This document shows, one piece after another, positions 11,697-24,542 of a DNA stretch of 64,000 nucleotides. Within the stretch, counting starts at the first letter, position 1. The number at the start of each line of letters is the position of its first letter. A program made the position numbers and the translations under genes. The notes below the pieces were generated by a model, which was not told the DNA's origin, did no database searches, and saw only the letters and a list, made by a program, of their open reading frames with translations. The stretch comes from Annona cherimola (taxonomy: Eukaryota > Streptophyta > Magnoliopsida > Magnoliales > Annonaceae). The DNA lies in NCBI GenBank assembly GCA_030490835.1, contig CM059972.1:57641563-57705562 (forward strand), read 5' to 3'.

Positions 11697-14600
11697 TGTA
11701 ACGCCCCAGCCCGAGCGTCACAACCTTACCTCAAGATCGTTCGACTGGTAAACGTGATCAGGATTGTTGCCCTGTCACACGGCGGGTTTTAACGGATATT
11801 TATCCAATTAAATATCTTTTCATAGGATTTTAATTCCTCATATGTTCATTTCATGCATATCTGAGTCTTTTCCATCCAATAATGTCATAACTAGACATGA
11901 TTTTCATAACATATTTCAAACCATCTCATAAATCAGATGTCACTACATGTATCTTTATAGATGTCAACATAAAACATCAAGGTAAATTTACAATCATTCA
12001 ACATAAGTTTTTCATAAACATAAAACTTATAATATTTTTCCATTTCTTCAATGGATAGCTCCTACTCCTTTGCTAGGTCTCTTCTTTCACCTATTTATGG
12101 GTTTAGAAAATAAAAACGTGAGTCGAAACTCAATATGCAAGCTTATATTTTACAGGCAATTCATTTTGAAGGCATATTTATTTAAAAGCATTTTTCTCCC
12201 TTCAGTAGAGACACTTATCAAGTGATCAACTACCTATGGAGCAAAAACCTTTTCATAAATCCTTCATACTCATTTCATAAATTTTTCATAAACCTTGGAT
12301 GTGCAAATTCATCATTTCCATTGATAACGTTATCCTTCATGTGACGGTACGCTAGCTCGGGGAACCCTCTTTCATGACATGATCCTTTCCCTCCTTGGCG
12401 CCAGACCTACCGACTTGGCAATGTCAATGGGGACTCCTTATCCACTTACTACCTCGACTAGCCTACTTGATTTCCATTCTATGCATGGCTTTTAGTCACC
12501 CCGGCATCATATACCCCCTTACACATGGAACTTGTCATTCTCATGTAGAGAATTTTTTGCACCATCCCTTTTTAAACATCATTTTTAATGAAATATCATA
12601 TAAACTCATGTTTCATCACATTGCATGCATAATTGCGAAACAGTAAGCAATCATTATTTCAATAGAAACAAACATTTCAATACGCATAGAGACAAGGAAT
12701 GGTCATCCTTAAACAATTTGGAAAGCATTTAAAACAAAACTCATTTAGAAAGCTTCTTGCTTACCTCGCTTGCTTAGCTTTCCGTTTTGCTTATCCCTTT
12801 GCCTTTGCCTATACATATAAGAATGATATAACATTCATATATTTCCTTTGCTTTTATTCAACTCAGTTTTCCAACCCATTTTCATTAACATATATAATTC
12901 CTTCGACTTCTCAAGTCGTTATGCCCGTATAGCACATATTAGTGTATTACATGGGCTATTACACATCACATTTAATCCCATAAATAGGGTAATCATTCAA
13001 TCACTTAATAATCATCCAATAATTATTATTTAATGGCTCATTACCTTCCTTAATCCATTTTTCACTTATTTTCCAAAATTCACACATCGGTGCCCATTTT
13101 ATGCACACGTTGTTGCCTTAAGCCTCATTAATTAATCTCAAAATTTGAGATTAACATCATGAAATTATAAACAGAAATATATTCACAAAATTTATTATAT
13201 TTTCATGCATTTTTGCACAAAACCAAATTACATAGGCCATTTACCACTCATGCATGTCTATCCTTTCACATATAGCCATTAACAACACATATATGAGGCA
13301 TTTCATAAAATTTCCCAAGTTAGCAATTTAATCCACATTTCAGCATGATAATTATCCCTAATTACCACTGTACCTAGGGTATTTTTATGGAATTTAAATC
13401 CACTAATCATAGGTTTCCAAAACAGCAACTTTGGAACCCATTTTTCACCCGTTTAACGTATCTTTTAACACATAACCCTAAACAGCTTTATAAATCCGAA
13501 TTTTCAGCAATTAATCCAACTTTTCCTAACCCAAATTTAGGGTATTAACATATATATCAGTTTGGATCATTTCTAGATATTTTTCATATTTATTTTTAAT
13601 TTTTTTCTCAAACTATCCCAATATGCTGAAATCAGGTGTACTGAAATTTCTAAATCTTGATTTATAATCAGATCATGGTATTAAATTCTGAAATTTCTAT
13701 CATACATTAATACATACATGAATTAACTTTCATAAATATTTCATCACAAAATATTGACATTATATATTTATTTTGGCATTTTCACTGTGCTGGACAGTGT
13801 TGTGAGTTTAGGGTCAGCCCGAATCACGTGAATTATAAACCATACTAATATCACCCAAAAATAAATTTTGATTTTGGTCGAGTTATCCTCATGATGGCTT
13901 ATACATCATATAAAAATTTCATATAAAAAATCCTTCTACCCTGTTTAGGTTAATATTATTGGATTTTTAATTTGAAACCTGCTTAATATTTCAATCTGAA
14001 ATTTTGGTCGTCCCTTAATCATCATATAATGAACTTGTAAACAAATGTTCATGGTGAAAATATTTCATTTACTAATTCATTCATATTTTGGTTTATAACA
14101 TCATATAATTTCCAGATTTGAAGCATAAAATCAAGATTAACATAAACTTACTTGATTAATTGATAATCCCTCCTTTTCCCTTTCTTTTCCTTCTTTTTTC
14201 TTTCTTCTTGGCTGGGCTAGGGTTGGACGTGCTGCTGTTCTTGGGGAGATGGAGTTTGAGCACTTAGAAAAAAAATCACAAAACCTCATATCACATGACC
14301 GAGCATCCCTTCTTGTAGAGCTGAAATTTCCAGCTGTAGGCAACACTTTTGAGCTGGATTTTCCACAGAAATTTAATGTGTGCTTATCCCCCTATGTGCT
14401 GGTTGATTTATAGCCATGTAAAATGATTTTTACACATTTTAATAAATCCAAAATCTGCACAATCTTGACCGTCCAAGCTGTCCCTTTGCACATCCACATT
14501 GCTGCTGCCCATTTCATATTTTTTTCCATTTTTTATTAATTCCATTTAAGGGTAATTTAAGGGTAAATCATACACCTAATTACCCTTTCATTCATGCATT

Positions 14601-15661
14601 AATTTTTCATTAAAAAATTTAACAAAAATGGCAGCAATCACACATCATTTGGACGTCATTTGCATGCAACAAGCTGTCCATTTTTTCCACCTTTCATGGC
14701 AGCTGCAATTCACGATTTTTCTTGGATTTTTTTCACATGATTAAATGCTTATTTATACATCCAAACATGTCAGCTATATATATACATAATTTTTAAAATA
14801 AAAATTGCAAAAATCCAGCAACAACAACACCATGGGACGTCCATGCATTGTCACCCTTGTCTATGCTAGTTTGAGCTCTCCTTAGCCCCTTAAATGTGGA
14901 CATTAATGCATGGATAATTCATGAAATTTTTGCATTTTATAATTATGCATAAAATAGCCTACATTGCACCTGCATTTGACACCTATTTGGTTCATTAAAA
15001 ATTGCATTTACTCCATGTACTCTAGCCATTAATGCATGGTACTCTTCAGGTGCAAAAGTCAACCATATACACCTTTTCCAATTCAGGTATTTTTCCATCA
15101 TAATATGCTTAATCTAAAACTTCCAAAATTTTAATCTCATAATTTCATTCAATCGTTTCAAATTTCATCTCAATCCGATTTTCCTAGCTCAAGTCATAGC
15201 CGTTTGAAGTTAACGGTTGAAATTGAGATGTGATCAATAAATCATTAATCTAATTTCATCAAGGATTTTCATAATCCAATAATCCCATAATATCAAGTCT
15301 ATCATCATCAATTTTCATGTCAAATTTCACTTGAATCCGCTTTACAGGCGTTGAGTTGTGAATTTTCTATGTTTTTCCACTAACTTGAGAATTATCATTC
15401 AAATGCTACTAATTCATTTTGAATAATGGAAAATGATTATTCATGATATATTGGTGCATTTTAATCACCAAAAAATTATTCTAACACCATTGTCCCATAT
15501 CAGCTCATACTGATCACTCGAATCATCATTGTTAATCCTTAGCCCTGATTGCCATAATTTAGCAAATCACAAAAACATCCAAAAACTCCATTTAATCATA
15601 TATAAGTCACATGTACATGTTCAATGCACACATTAAATCCTCCTTAGGTTGGAATTTCACA
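11697..15661 (-). mobile_element. Gypsy solo LTR (LTR2)
   Basis: A 3965-bp LTR with ends TGTAACGCCCCAGCCC and TTCACA, flanked by perfect 5-bp target duplications TTTAC (11692-11696 and 15662-15666). There is no internal coding region, primer site or polypurine tract, so this is a solo LTR left by LTR-LTR recombination. Length and opening block resemble the LTRs of A and C (4062 and 3949 bp). The short open frames inside it (for example 12395-12646) carry no recognisable motif. Confidence 0.88.
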
Positions 15662-16790
15662 TTTACCCTTTTAATTTCTCACTATTAGGTTGCTTGATTT
15701 ATGCATCATTTCCATCTTATTTGAATGAAAATTTTTATCTAGTTGTCAAACTAAAGTTCTACCCAAAAATGGTCTATTAAACATGCTTGGTTTAATATAT
15801 ATTAAACGTGGAAACATCTCACATAATCAACAGATAACACAGGCTTAAAACAGCAACATACTTCTAAAATAAACAAAAATTCTAGCATGGTGCACTTGTT
15901 GTAACCAACTCTAAATCCATACATAGCTTTCTTGCATGCTTGAATTGCATCTTCTAATTCATTTGGCATTTAATAACCCTATCAAGGGCTTCATAAATCA
16001 TCACTTAACATTCATAATGAATCAAATTTATGATTCATTGATTGAGCTAGAAAATTGAGCAATTATCAAAACCAACCTTGGTTTAACACCTACTTGGAAT
16101 GTTAGGTTTTGATTGCTCCTTCTCAAGTTAGTTTCCTCCCCTTTCTCCTCTTCTTTTCCTCATCTTTTCTTCTCTTTTTTTCCCTTGCTTGGGATGTTTA
16201 CCTTGCTGGCCTTTTCTTTTCTTTTTCAAAGTCGTCCCCTAAAGTACGTGCAACAACCCTCTCCTCTCCTTTTATATTAATGCCTTTTAATCCTCATAAT
16301 TTCCACCTCATTTCATGGTTAATAAATTTCATATTTATCCACCCTATTGAGCTGTCATGTTTATCCTTGTAAATTATTTTTTTACATAATTTTTAAACAC
16401 CAAAAATTTGCTAAAATCCGTCCAACAAGCTATCCACATGATCACGTCCAACCATGCCTCAATTTTTTTCATTTTGTGGCATCAAAAAGCTACCCAGAAT
16501 CCATGCATTGAACGTCCCTACAATACAGCCACTTTTTATGTATTTTTTTAATTTCTAAAAATCACAAAATTTGCCCCAAAAATCCTATCTTATGACACCT
16601 CAAATGATCCCTTAAATGCATTGACTTGTCATTAAATAAAAAGCCACTTTTTGAAAGCTAAAAGTCAAAAGGTTTTTTCCATAAGTGATTAAACATTTTT
16701 CCATAATTTTTAGCTTAATCAAATCCATCAATATGATAGGCCATCTTATTTTAACCATACATAAAAAAATTCATCTCAAAATGACCTTTC

Positions 16791-17642
16791 TATTGTAAAC
16801 AAATGGTAAATTAAGCACAATCCATGTTTTGATGATTAATAATTCAATTTGAGTAATATCAAGGTACTAATGAGGTATTAAGTATTTTCAAGGATTACAA
16901 AATTCAAAGATCAAAAACTCAAGTCACATGCCAATCTACTCAGGCATCGACTTAGGTGAAGTCGACACCCAAGTCGACTTCAACATCGACTTCGATGCCC
17001 CATTTTTGACATTGCTGAAATATGGACACCTGAGCAGACAAAGCCGCAACTGAAGTCGACTTCGCTTACAGCTTAGGTGAAGTCACAACAGGGACTTGGG
17101 ATATCTTCAAGGACTAGAGTTGAAACTGATAATACTAGGTCGCATTCCAAGTAGACCTCGTCATGCGACTTGGGTGAAGTCGCACCTGAAGTCGACTCAA
17201 ACCCTAGACTTGAATGGAATAGTAAATCAAATTGATCCTAAAAACTATACTCAGAAAGATGAAGTTCAAATCATGGAAGAATGACAAGCTTGAGCCAAAG
17301 TTACATTAAGTTTTTATCAAATGCTCGAGAGAGATTGACCAAGCTCAAGTATCAAGAAGAATGGATAGATCTTAAATACAAATGAAGATTTATAAGAATG
17401 AATTATGAATAAATAAAGAAAGACAAAAAAACAAAGGAAGATCACATTATGTCGAAATTCTAAGAAATTAAATAGTTGGTGAAGTCGCAAGACAAGTCAA
17501 CCTCACCTGTGACTTAGGTCATATCTGAGACCAAGTCAACTCAAGCTTGGAACTTGACTAAAGAACTGAAGATCGAAGTCGTAATCCAAGAACCCAATTC
17601 ATCCCTCCCCTCTTGGGTTTTGCCACAAACTCGGGACCAATA
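16791..17642 (+). mobile_element. Copia-family solo LTR, short form
   Basis: An 852-bp solo LTR of the H/G copia family in the opposite orientation. It opens TATTGTAAACAAATGG, runs through GATGATTAATAATTCAATTTG, contains a cluster of AAGTCGACTT-type motifs (16940-17200, 17480-17590) and ends CTCGGGACCAATA. Flanking 5-bp duplications are CTTTC at 16786-16790 and 17643-17647. The termini are TATTG/CAATA instead of the TGTTGG/CCAACA seen in H, and the LTR is only half as long as those of H and G. It lies inside LTR1 of D. Confidence 0.82.
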
Positions 17643-18085
17643 CTTTCTAATGTAAGTTATTAGCATTTAAAAATTCCTCTTAAATTTTGATGAAATTAAA
17701 TAATTATCACCCTAATGTAATCATGATTAACATAATCCATACTATTCATGAGATAGAGCATGTCAACCTTTGCTTACCTTTCAAATTTCACGTCAATCTG
17801 CCTTATGTACTTAAAGTTATGAATTTTCAAATAATAACCTCATTAATCCCACAATTATCATCAATTTAATCATAATTAGTGAAATAATTAACCATGTGAC
17901 ATCATCATTTTCTATACCTCATTTAGTCTCTTTGTACACATTAAACAACATTAAGCTATGGTGATCAATTTAATCACCTTACTTAATCAATTGCTTTAAC
18001 CTCAATCATTAAATTGAATCATACAATTAATCATAATTAAATGCCTAAATTACATGTATGGGTCTCAAATGTTCTTGGTATCATA

Positions 18086-18098
18086 ATCCTCCCCCTTA
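18086..18098 (-). other. Polypurine tract of D
   Basis: Minus strand reads TAAGGGGGAGGAT directly against the LTR end at 18085, as in elements A, B and C. It is the expected plus-strand priming site and marks the adjacent LTR as the 3' LTR. Confidence 0.75.
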
Positions 18099-18122
18099 TA
18101 AAAAGTTTCATCCAAGAACCGT

Positions 18123-18352
18123 CTACTTCTCAAACAATTGAGAGTATTTACGTTCAACCTCCTCTCTTAATTCCTGGGTGATTTCGCTTTCGGAATATCA
18201 ATCTCATTTATCCTTGACATATTTGATTTCTCGATTCCGAAGCTTTTGCACTTTATAATCCAAGATCTTGATTGGTCTTTTCTCATAATTCAAGATCTTG
18301 ATTGCTCTTTTCTCATAATTCAAATGATCTTGAATTGGCAAAATTGTTGTTA
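18123..18352 (-). pseudogene. pol: Element D pol C-terminus (chromodomain)
   Basis: Minus-strand translation shows the end of a chromovirus integrase: HLNYEKR, then KVQKLRNREIKYVK, then YSESEITQELREEVERKYSQ and a TAG stop at 18123. It is homologous to the chromodomain of A at 22454-22700; this domain directs integration to marked heterochromatin. A 30-bp in-frame duplication (18261-18290, 18291-18320) repeats ten residues of the type NYEKRPIKIL. Two stops lie in the core of the domain. It is cut at 18352 by element A. Confidence 0.75.
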
Positions 18353-21300
18353 TGTGGCGCCCTAGCCCGAGCGTCATAACCTTACTCCAAGATCTATCGA
18401 TTGGTAAGCATAATCAGGATTATTGCCCTATCACTTGGCGAGTTCTTTGGATATTTATCCCTTTTATCTTAACTCCTTAATAGTTTATATCATTGTATAT
18501 ATTCCATTTGAAATATACACATATGATCTCATAATTTTCCATACTTAACCATTTCATGATAAATCATTCTTAATAATTGACCATAAATTTTTTTCGCTAG
18601 TTATAGTCATAATCATCACATAATCATAAGCATAACAAAATACTTATGCAACATTCAGACATCAATAATGTCATTAACATACAACCATACATATCACAGA
18701 GTTCTATCACAAGAACTTGTAGAAATTCATTTTTTTCCTTGAATCTCCACTTATGCTCCTTGCATGGTTCTCCCATTCACCTGTCTTTACGATTTGGAAA
18801 ACAAAACTATGAGTCGAAACTCAATAAGTAAGCTATAAGGTTTTCAGGCAATTCATTTTCAAGGCAAATTATATAAATGCATTTCTCTTCATTTGATTGA
18901 AGACACTTAATAAGTGATCAACTACTAATGGAGTAGAAACATTTTCATAAACCATTCATGGAAAGCCACTTTATACCCTCTCGATGATATATCTTAAAAC
19001 ATGCTTCTCATACCCATTTAGAGTATATTATAAACAATGCAATTCATTATTTAAAATCATGACATTCCTTTGGATAGAAACTAGCTAGGCAACCATCCAC
19101 TTTCATCCTCTCTCCCATTCCAAGGAGGCGCCGCCGGGCCTCGACCTCTCTTAGCGACTTGGCCACACCAAAGGGGGACATTCGGTTCGCTTACACCTTT
19201 GAGGTGGACCTCATGCTTGTGTGCACATGCTTTCTTTCATAAATATGAACTTTGACATGCTAGCCTGATTTTTCATTCATAAATCATGAATTCATCATTT
19301 AACATAAGTACTTGAAAAGCAGTAAGCAATTCATTTATTTCGATAGAAATAACATTTCAATACTCATTTAGACAAGGAATGACCATCCTTAAATAGCTTA
19401 GAAAGAATTGAAATCATTCATTTGCTAACTCATTTAAACAGTTAGAACATCATTGATAAGCATTTTATCACGTTTGATAAAACAAAGAATTTTAGAAAAT
19501 TGCTTGCTTACCTTGATTGCTTATTTTTCTACCTCGTTAATCTCTTTGCCTTTGACTATACATAAACATAGCATTGCATTCATAAAAAGTCATTTGCTTA
19601 CATTCACTTAGTTTTCCAATCCTATAATCCATATCATACAAATCGACTTAGATTTTCAAGTCAATCATACATACACGACAAACACTTGTGTATCATATTA
19701 TTCATTCCATATTTTGTTTTAATCTCATATTTAGGGTAAACACATAGCATAAATTCATATCTCAACATATGGGAATTTATATCTCCCATTAACCATTTTT
19801 CATGGATTTTTCATTTTTCCTACGTCAATGCTTATTCTAAGCATATAAGTGAAGTTTCAAGTTTCATAAATGAATCTCAAATATTGAGATAATTAATCCT
19901 CATTCATGACACAATATCCTCATGCATTTTATCACATATTCATGCATATTTTTCATTTTAGCAAGTTCACATAAGCCACATGTCATTCATTCATACATAT
20001 GCTCCATATGTATTTAACATACAACACAAATTATGTGTTTCTTAAATTTTCTTAACACAAAAACTTACACCCATTTTCATCATCATTAAACCCCTTAATT
20101 AACATATACTTTAAGGTTTAATTTCGGATTTTTAATCCATTTATCACTGATTTCTAAAACAGTCATGTTAAGACTCATTTTTCATCATTTCGACGCCTCT
20201 TTCAAGACTTAAATCATAACAGATTTTTAAGTCAAAATTTTCAGAAACTAAACATGATTTTATTAACTCAAATTTAGGTTATTATCACATATTTAAAATC
20301 CATAATTCATTGGCTTCCATAACAGCAACATTTTCATACATATAGGGTATCCATTTAACCCATTTTGATGTGTCCAAACATGTATCCATAAAATCAGATT
20401 TAGGGAAAATATTTCCAAACCCTTTTGGACACTCAAAGTAGCTTAAACCTAGGTTATTTTACCCTCCAAAACATTCACAAATTATTTCATTACAAACAAC
20501 AACAGAAATCATATGGAAAGCATCCGTTTTGGACCCCATTTGGACATCTCATATACATACCCTACAAAATCAGATTTAGGGCAAACTCATCCAGCCCACT
20601 TTTTCCATCCAAATGGTCCTTAATTTAGGGTATTTTATCCTAAAATTCATCCATAAACAATTTAAGTATTTCCTTGTATTATTTTTAACCCAAAAAGGGA
20701 AAAATCGGGCCTTTCTTGAAACTTAGGGTTTCATATTTGCTAAAATCATTAACAAATTCCTAAAGCATCATATGTAATTCAAAATAAAATAAATTACATC
20801 CAAATCAACATGCTTAAATCATACAAAAACTTGATTTAGATTTTTGAGATTTTCCAAGTTAGCTTTCATCTCAAAATTCAATCTAAACTTCCATTTTCAC
20901 TCTCTTGAACTCTTGATTTCATTTAAATCTTTCAAAAATCATTTAATCCCCATATTAAGGCATCATAGCTAAGCCTTTAAGAGTTATTTATGAACCATAT
21001 TCATGGCTCATGAATTGAGAGAGAAAAACTTGATTTAGGTGATTCAAAACTTAGATTTCACTTACTTGAATCAACCCTAACTTGAATCCAACTTGAGTTG
21101 TTTGGTTCTTCTTCTTTTTCTCCTCCTTTTTCTTCCTTTTTTTCTTCTCCTTTTCTCCTTTCCCCTTTCTGGTTTGGACGTGCCCTAGAGTGCTCAAGAC
21201 TTAGCAATTTTTGGGAAATTTCTCCCCCCTTTCTCACTTATACATGTTCCAAGATATGAATACATTTTTTTATTTTTTAACCAGCTAGTGGGACCCATTT

Positions 21301-22414
21301 GCCACATTTCATGAGGATAATTTATTTCTACCTTATCCCTTGATGAAATGATATTTTATAACCAAGTAAAATTTGCATTTACTAATTTACAAAAATCCAC
21401 AAAATCCATGCATTTAAGGATCATGTTGTTGTCCACCCATGGATGTCCCCTGTTTAGCTAGGTTTTGACATTTTTGTGGCACTTCTTCCACTTATTTATG
21501 TGCCAATTTAGTTCACCTAGGAATTAGGCAACTTAGACACATTTTTAAGGATTTTAAAAAATCACATTTCATGCCCATAATGCCCTTGGATGTCCGTTGC
21601 TCTTGCCACATAATCTATGCTCCATTTGAGCAAGATATTAGGCAATTAACTATGGCATTTAATCCTTGAATTTTCCATGTATTTGACCATTAAATAATGA
21701 TTAAAATCCAGCTCAATCCATTCAAAAATTGACACCTTACATAGCATTTAAACATGTCATTTTCTCAAATGCTTTTTATTTAATGCTATGGTAGTCTATG
21801 GCACACAAACTCAATGATAGGTACCTTTTTCTAATTAACCACTTTCCCATGGTAATTATCTTAATCAAATCCACTTATTTCATAGATTCCATAATTTTAT
21901 TCAATCGTTTCAAATTTCATCTTAAACCGATATTTCTACGTCAAGTTATGAACTTTTGAAAATATTCTTAGAGTGTAAGATTAAAAATAAATAATTATCA
22001 CATTAATCTCATCACTTGTGCCTTAATCCAATCCATACATAAGTTTGAGCCAAAAATTATGAGCTTGCCTTTAAAATTTCATCTCATTTCGCCTTATAGG
22101 CGTAAAGTTATGAATTTTCTATGATTTTCAATATAATTCCATAATTTCTATTTTAATCTCTATTAATTAAATCATGAAAATTAAAATAAATATTCATGCC
22201 ACATTAGCACCTACTAATCCTCCTTAAGCCTCATTAGTCATCTTGACTTACTTTGGGCTTTGGCGATTAATCTTAATCACCATTCTTAATTTCAAACCCT
22301 AATTGCAAAATCATAAATTCATGAAAATCATCCAAATTTCAATCATTTCACACCTAAATCATCATTACATTTTAAATGCAATTATATGAGTCCTACTAGG
22401 GTATGGGTATTACA
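18353..22414 (-). repeat. 3' LTR of A
   Basis: A 4062-bp LTR from TGTGGCGCCC to GGGTATTACA, followed on the right by the polypurine tract. Its first 530 bp closely match 44407-44933, the visible part of A's other LTR. It contains a TGAGTCGAAACTCAATAAG block near 18810 and two copies of the LTR motif GCAAATTTCAT/AAATTTCATCT near 21915 and 22075. Only short uninformative frames occur, and no host gene is seen in these 4 kb. Confidence 0.88.
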
Positions 22415-22427
22415 ATCCTCCCCCCTT
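22415..22427 (-). other. Polypurine tract of A
   Basis: Minus strand reads AAGGGGGGAGGAT immediately before the LTR. The same tract occurs at 39975-39987 in B and 55048-55060 in C, so the three elements share their plus-strand priming site. Confidence 0.85.
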
Positions 22428-22453
22428 TATAATAGGTTTCGTCCCGAAATTGT

Positions 22454-22975
22454 CTACTTTTGAAATAACTGGGGATACTTCTTTTCTACATCTTCCTTCA
22501 ATTCCCAAGTAACCTCGCTTTCGGAATATCTATTCCATTGAACTTTAACGTACTCAATTTCTCTATTCCGAAGATTTTGGACCTTATGATCCAAAATCCT
22601 AACAGGTCTTTCCTCATAATTCAAATGATCGTGAATTGGTAGGTTGTCTGCTACTAACACATGTGTTAGATTTGGTACATACTTCCTCAACATAGAAATA
22701 TAAAAAACATTATGGACTAGAGCTAGGGCTGGAGGTAATGTAATCCTATAAGCTAACTTCTCAATTTTCTCCAACACTTCAAATAGCCCACTAAACCTGG
22801 GATTCAACTTGCCTTTCTTCCCAAACCTTGTGACTCCTTTGAATGGCGTGACCTTTATAAAAACATGTTCGCCGACTTGGATATTCAAATCCCTTCTTTC
22901 GCAGTCTGTGTAACTCTTTTGTTGACTCTGGGCTGTGAGTATACACTGGCGAATAACCTGCACTTTGTCTGCCAT
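22454..22975 (-). pseudogene. pol: Element A integrase C-terminus and chromodomain
   Basis: Open frame of 173 codons ending at the natural pol stop. Residues 30-100 form the integrase C-terminal GPF/Y-like segment (HVFIKVTPFKGVTRFGKKG, then GLFEVLEKI). Residues 120-173 form the chromodomain (EERPVRILDHKV, then VKVQWNRYSESEVTWELKED), whose aromatic residues would form the histone-tail pocket. Chromodomains of this type mark chromoviruses and bias insertion to methylated-histone chromatin, which fits the nested heterochromatic context. This segment is itself free of stops. Confidence 0.85.
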
Positions 22976-23939
22976 TCACTGAGACAAGTCTGGGGCAAGC
23001 TTTTTCTCTCCAACTTCATCCCAGTTTAATGGTGTTCGACACCATCATCCATACAATGCTTCAAATGATGTCATTTGAATACTAGCTTGGTAACTATTAT
23101 TGTATGTGAACTCCACTATCAATACATATTCATACCATGATCCTCCGAATTCCAACGTACACATACGGAGCATATCCTCAATAATCTGGTTTACCCGCTC
23201 TGTTTCTCCATCGGTCTGGGGATGAAATGTCATGCTAAACTTTAGCTGGGTGCCTAGGGTTTCATGTAAACTCTTCCAAAATCGAGACATGAACGTCATA
23301 TCTCAATCGGATACTTTGGATTTAGGCACTCCGTAGAGTCGTACAATATCCTTATAATATATCTTAGCCAATCTTTCAACTGTGTAGGTCCTCTTTATGG
23401 GTATAAAATGAGAAACCTTTGATAATCGATCCACTATTACCCATATAGACTCATTTCCGGACTATGTCTTTGGTAATCCTTCAATAAAATTTATCGTAAT
23501 GTCATCCCATTTCCATTCGGAAATTTCTAAAGACTGAAGCTTCCCCGGCATTTTGGTGATCTGCCTTCACCCTTTGACAAGCTAAGCACTTTGATACATA
23601 TTCAGCGATCTCTCTTTTTATGTTATTCCACCAATATGCTTTCTTAAGATCTTAAAACATCTTCGCGCTTTCCGGATGTATAGAAAATGGTGAAAGATGA
23701 GCTTATTTGAGAATTTGTTGCTTCAATTCTCCTGAATTAGGTATGCATAATCGACCTTTGTATCGATACATACCTTGCTCATCCATAATGAATTCATTCA
23801 ACCCCTTTTTCTTCATCTTTTCCACATGAGTATGTAGGTCAGTGTCCTCTTGTTGCGCAGTCTTGATCTGTTTAAATAACGATGATTGTATGTTCATTTG
23901 TGATAATCTTGTTTGAACTCTAAGGGGACATACAATCAA
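22976..23939 (-). pseudogene. pol: Element A integrase
   Basis: Contains the HHCC zinc region (about 23550-23700) followed by the catalytic core. The block [20 protein letters not shown] (around 23170-23240), which carries the third catalytic acidic residue, is readable in frame 23045-23299. The first part of the core ([16 protein letters not shown], near 23480-23510) is present but interrupted by stops. The enzyme would join retrotransposon cDNA to host DNA. Stops near 23460, 23540, 23650 and 23300 show that the copy is dead. Confidence 0.78.
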
Positions 23940-24540
23940 TTCTAATTGTCTTATTTCTCAAAGCAAACTTTCCTCCGTAGTGATAAGGTGCGCTATGCTG
24001 GCATTTCTGCTCAATGCATCAGCTACCACATTTGCCTTACCTGGATGGTATAAAATCTTCAAATCATAGTCCTTAAGTAACTCAAGCCATCTCCGTTGTC
24101 GCATATTCAACTCTTTCTGAGTAAAAATGTACTTAAGGCTCTTGTGATCCGTATATATTTCACATTTAGATCCATACAGGTAGTGTCTCCAAATTTTCAA
24201 GGCAAATACCACTGCTGCTAGTTCTAAGTCATGAGTGGGGTAGCTTACTTCATTGGGCTTTAACTGCCTTGATGTATAAGCTATCACCTTTCCTCTCTAC
24301 ATTAGCACACATCCTAGTCCCTTCCTTGAAGCATCACTGTACACCACAAATCCTTCATTTCCTTCAGGTAGGGTTAAGATAGACGCTTTTACGAATCATT
24401 GCTTCAACTCTTGAAAACTGCGTTCGCATTTATCAGACCATACATACTTGACTCCTTTACGAGTCAACCTCGTCAATGGGGCTGATAGTTGTGAAAAACC
24501 TTCCACAAATCTCTTATAGTAGCCTGCCAATCCCAGAAAA
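23940..24540 (-). pseudogene. pol: Element A RNase H
   Basis: The region 23958-24287 reads the typical Ty3 RNase H second half: [36 protein letters not shown], then [12 protein letters not shown] and VADALSRN. The first half, to the right (24290-24540), contains the connection-domain words [12 protein letters not shown] and [10 protein letters not shown] in broken frames. RNase H removes RNA from the RNA-DNA hybrid during reverse transcription. Stops at about 24288 and 24543 separate it from RT. Confidence 0.8.
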
Positions 24541-24542
24541 CT

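Larger units (their letters stand above)
10185..18085 (-). repeat. 3' LTR of D (LTR1), split in three
   Basis: LTR1 occupies 10185-11696, 15667-16790 and 17648-18085, about 3.07 kb once insertions and duplicated target sites are removed. It opens with TGTGGCACCCCAACCTGAGCG and ends in TATCATA, which looks like a decayed TATCACA, directly before the polypurine tract. Gypsy LTR landmarks are present: a CGTCATAAC block, a TTGTTGCCTTGTCACACGGC block at 10263-10282, and the pyrimidine tract near 16140-16200. The pieces rejoin exactly at target duplications TTTAC and CTTTC. No gene is visible. Confidence 0.75.
10185..18352 (-). mobile_element. Gypsy element D, 3' LTR and pol tail
   Basis: Minus-strand gypsy element inserted in copia F, with AATAT (10180-10184) as the probable left target duplication. 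It consists of a 3' LTR (LTR1) in three pieces, a polypurine tract and the chromodomain end of pol. It is interrupted at 18352 by element A, and the rest of D must lie beyond the right end of the window. D's LTR carries two later solo-LTR insertions. Confidence 0.75.

Noticed and set aside
16109..16372. Hydrophobic 87-codon frame that looks like a membrane peptide
   Set aside because: It lies in the pyrimidine-rich tract of LTR1; the aligned tract in LTR E (6566-6812) gives a different peptide, so it is not conserved.
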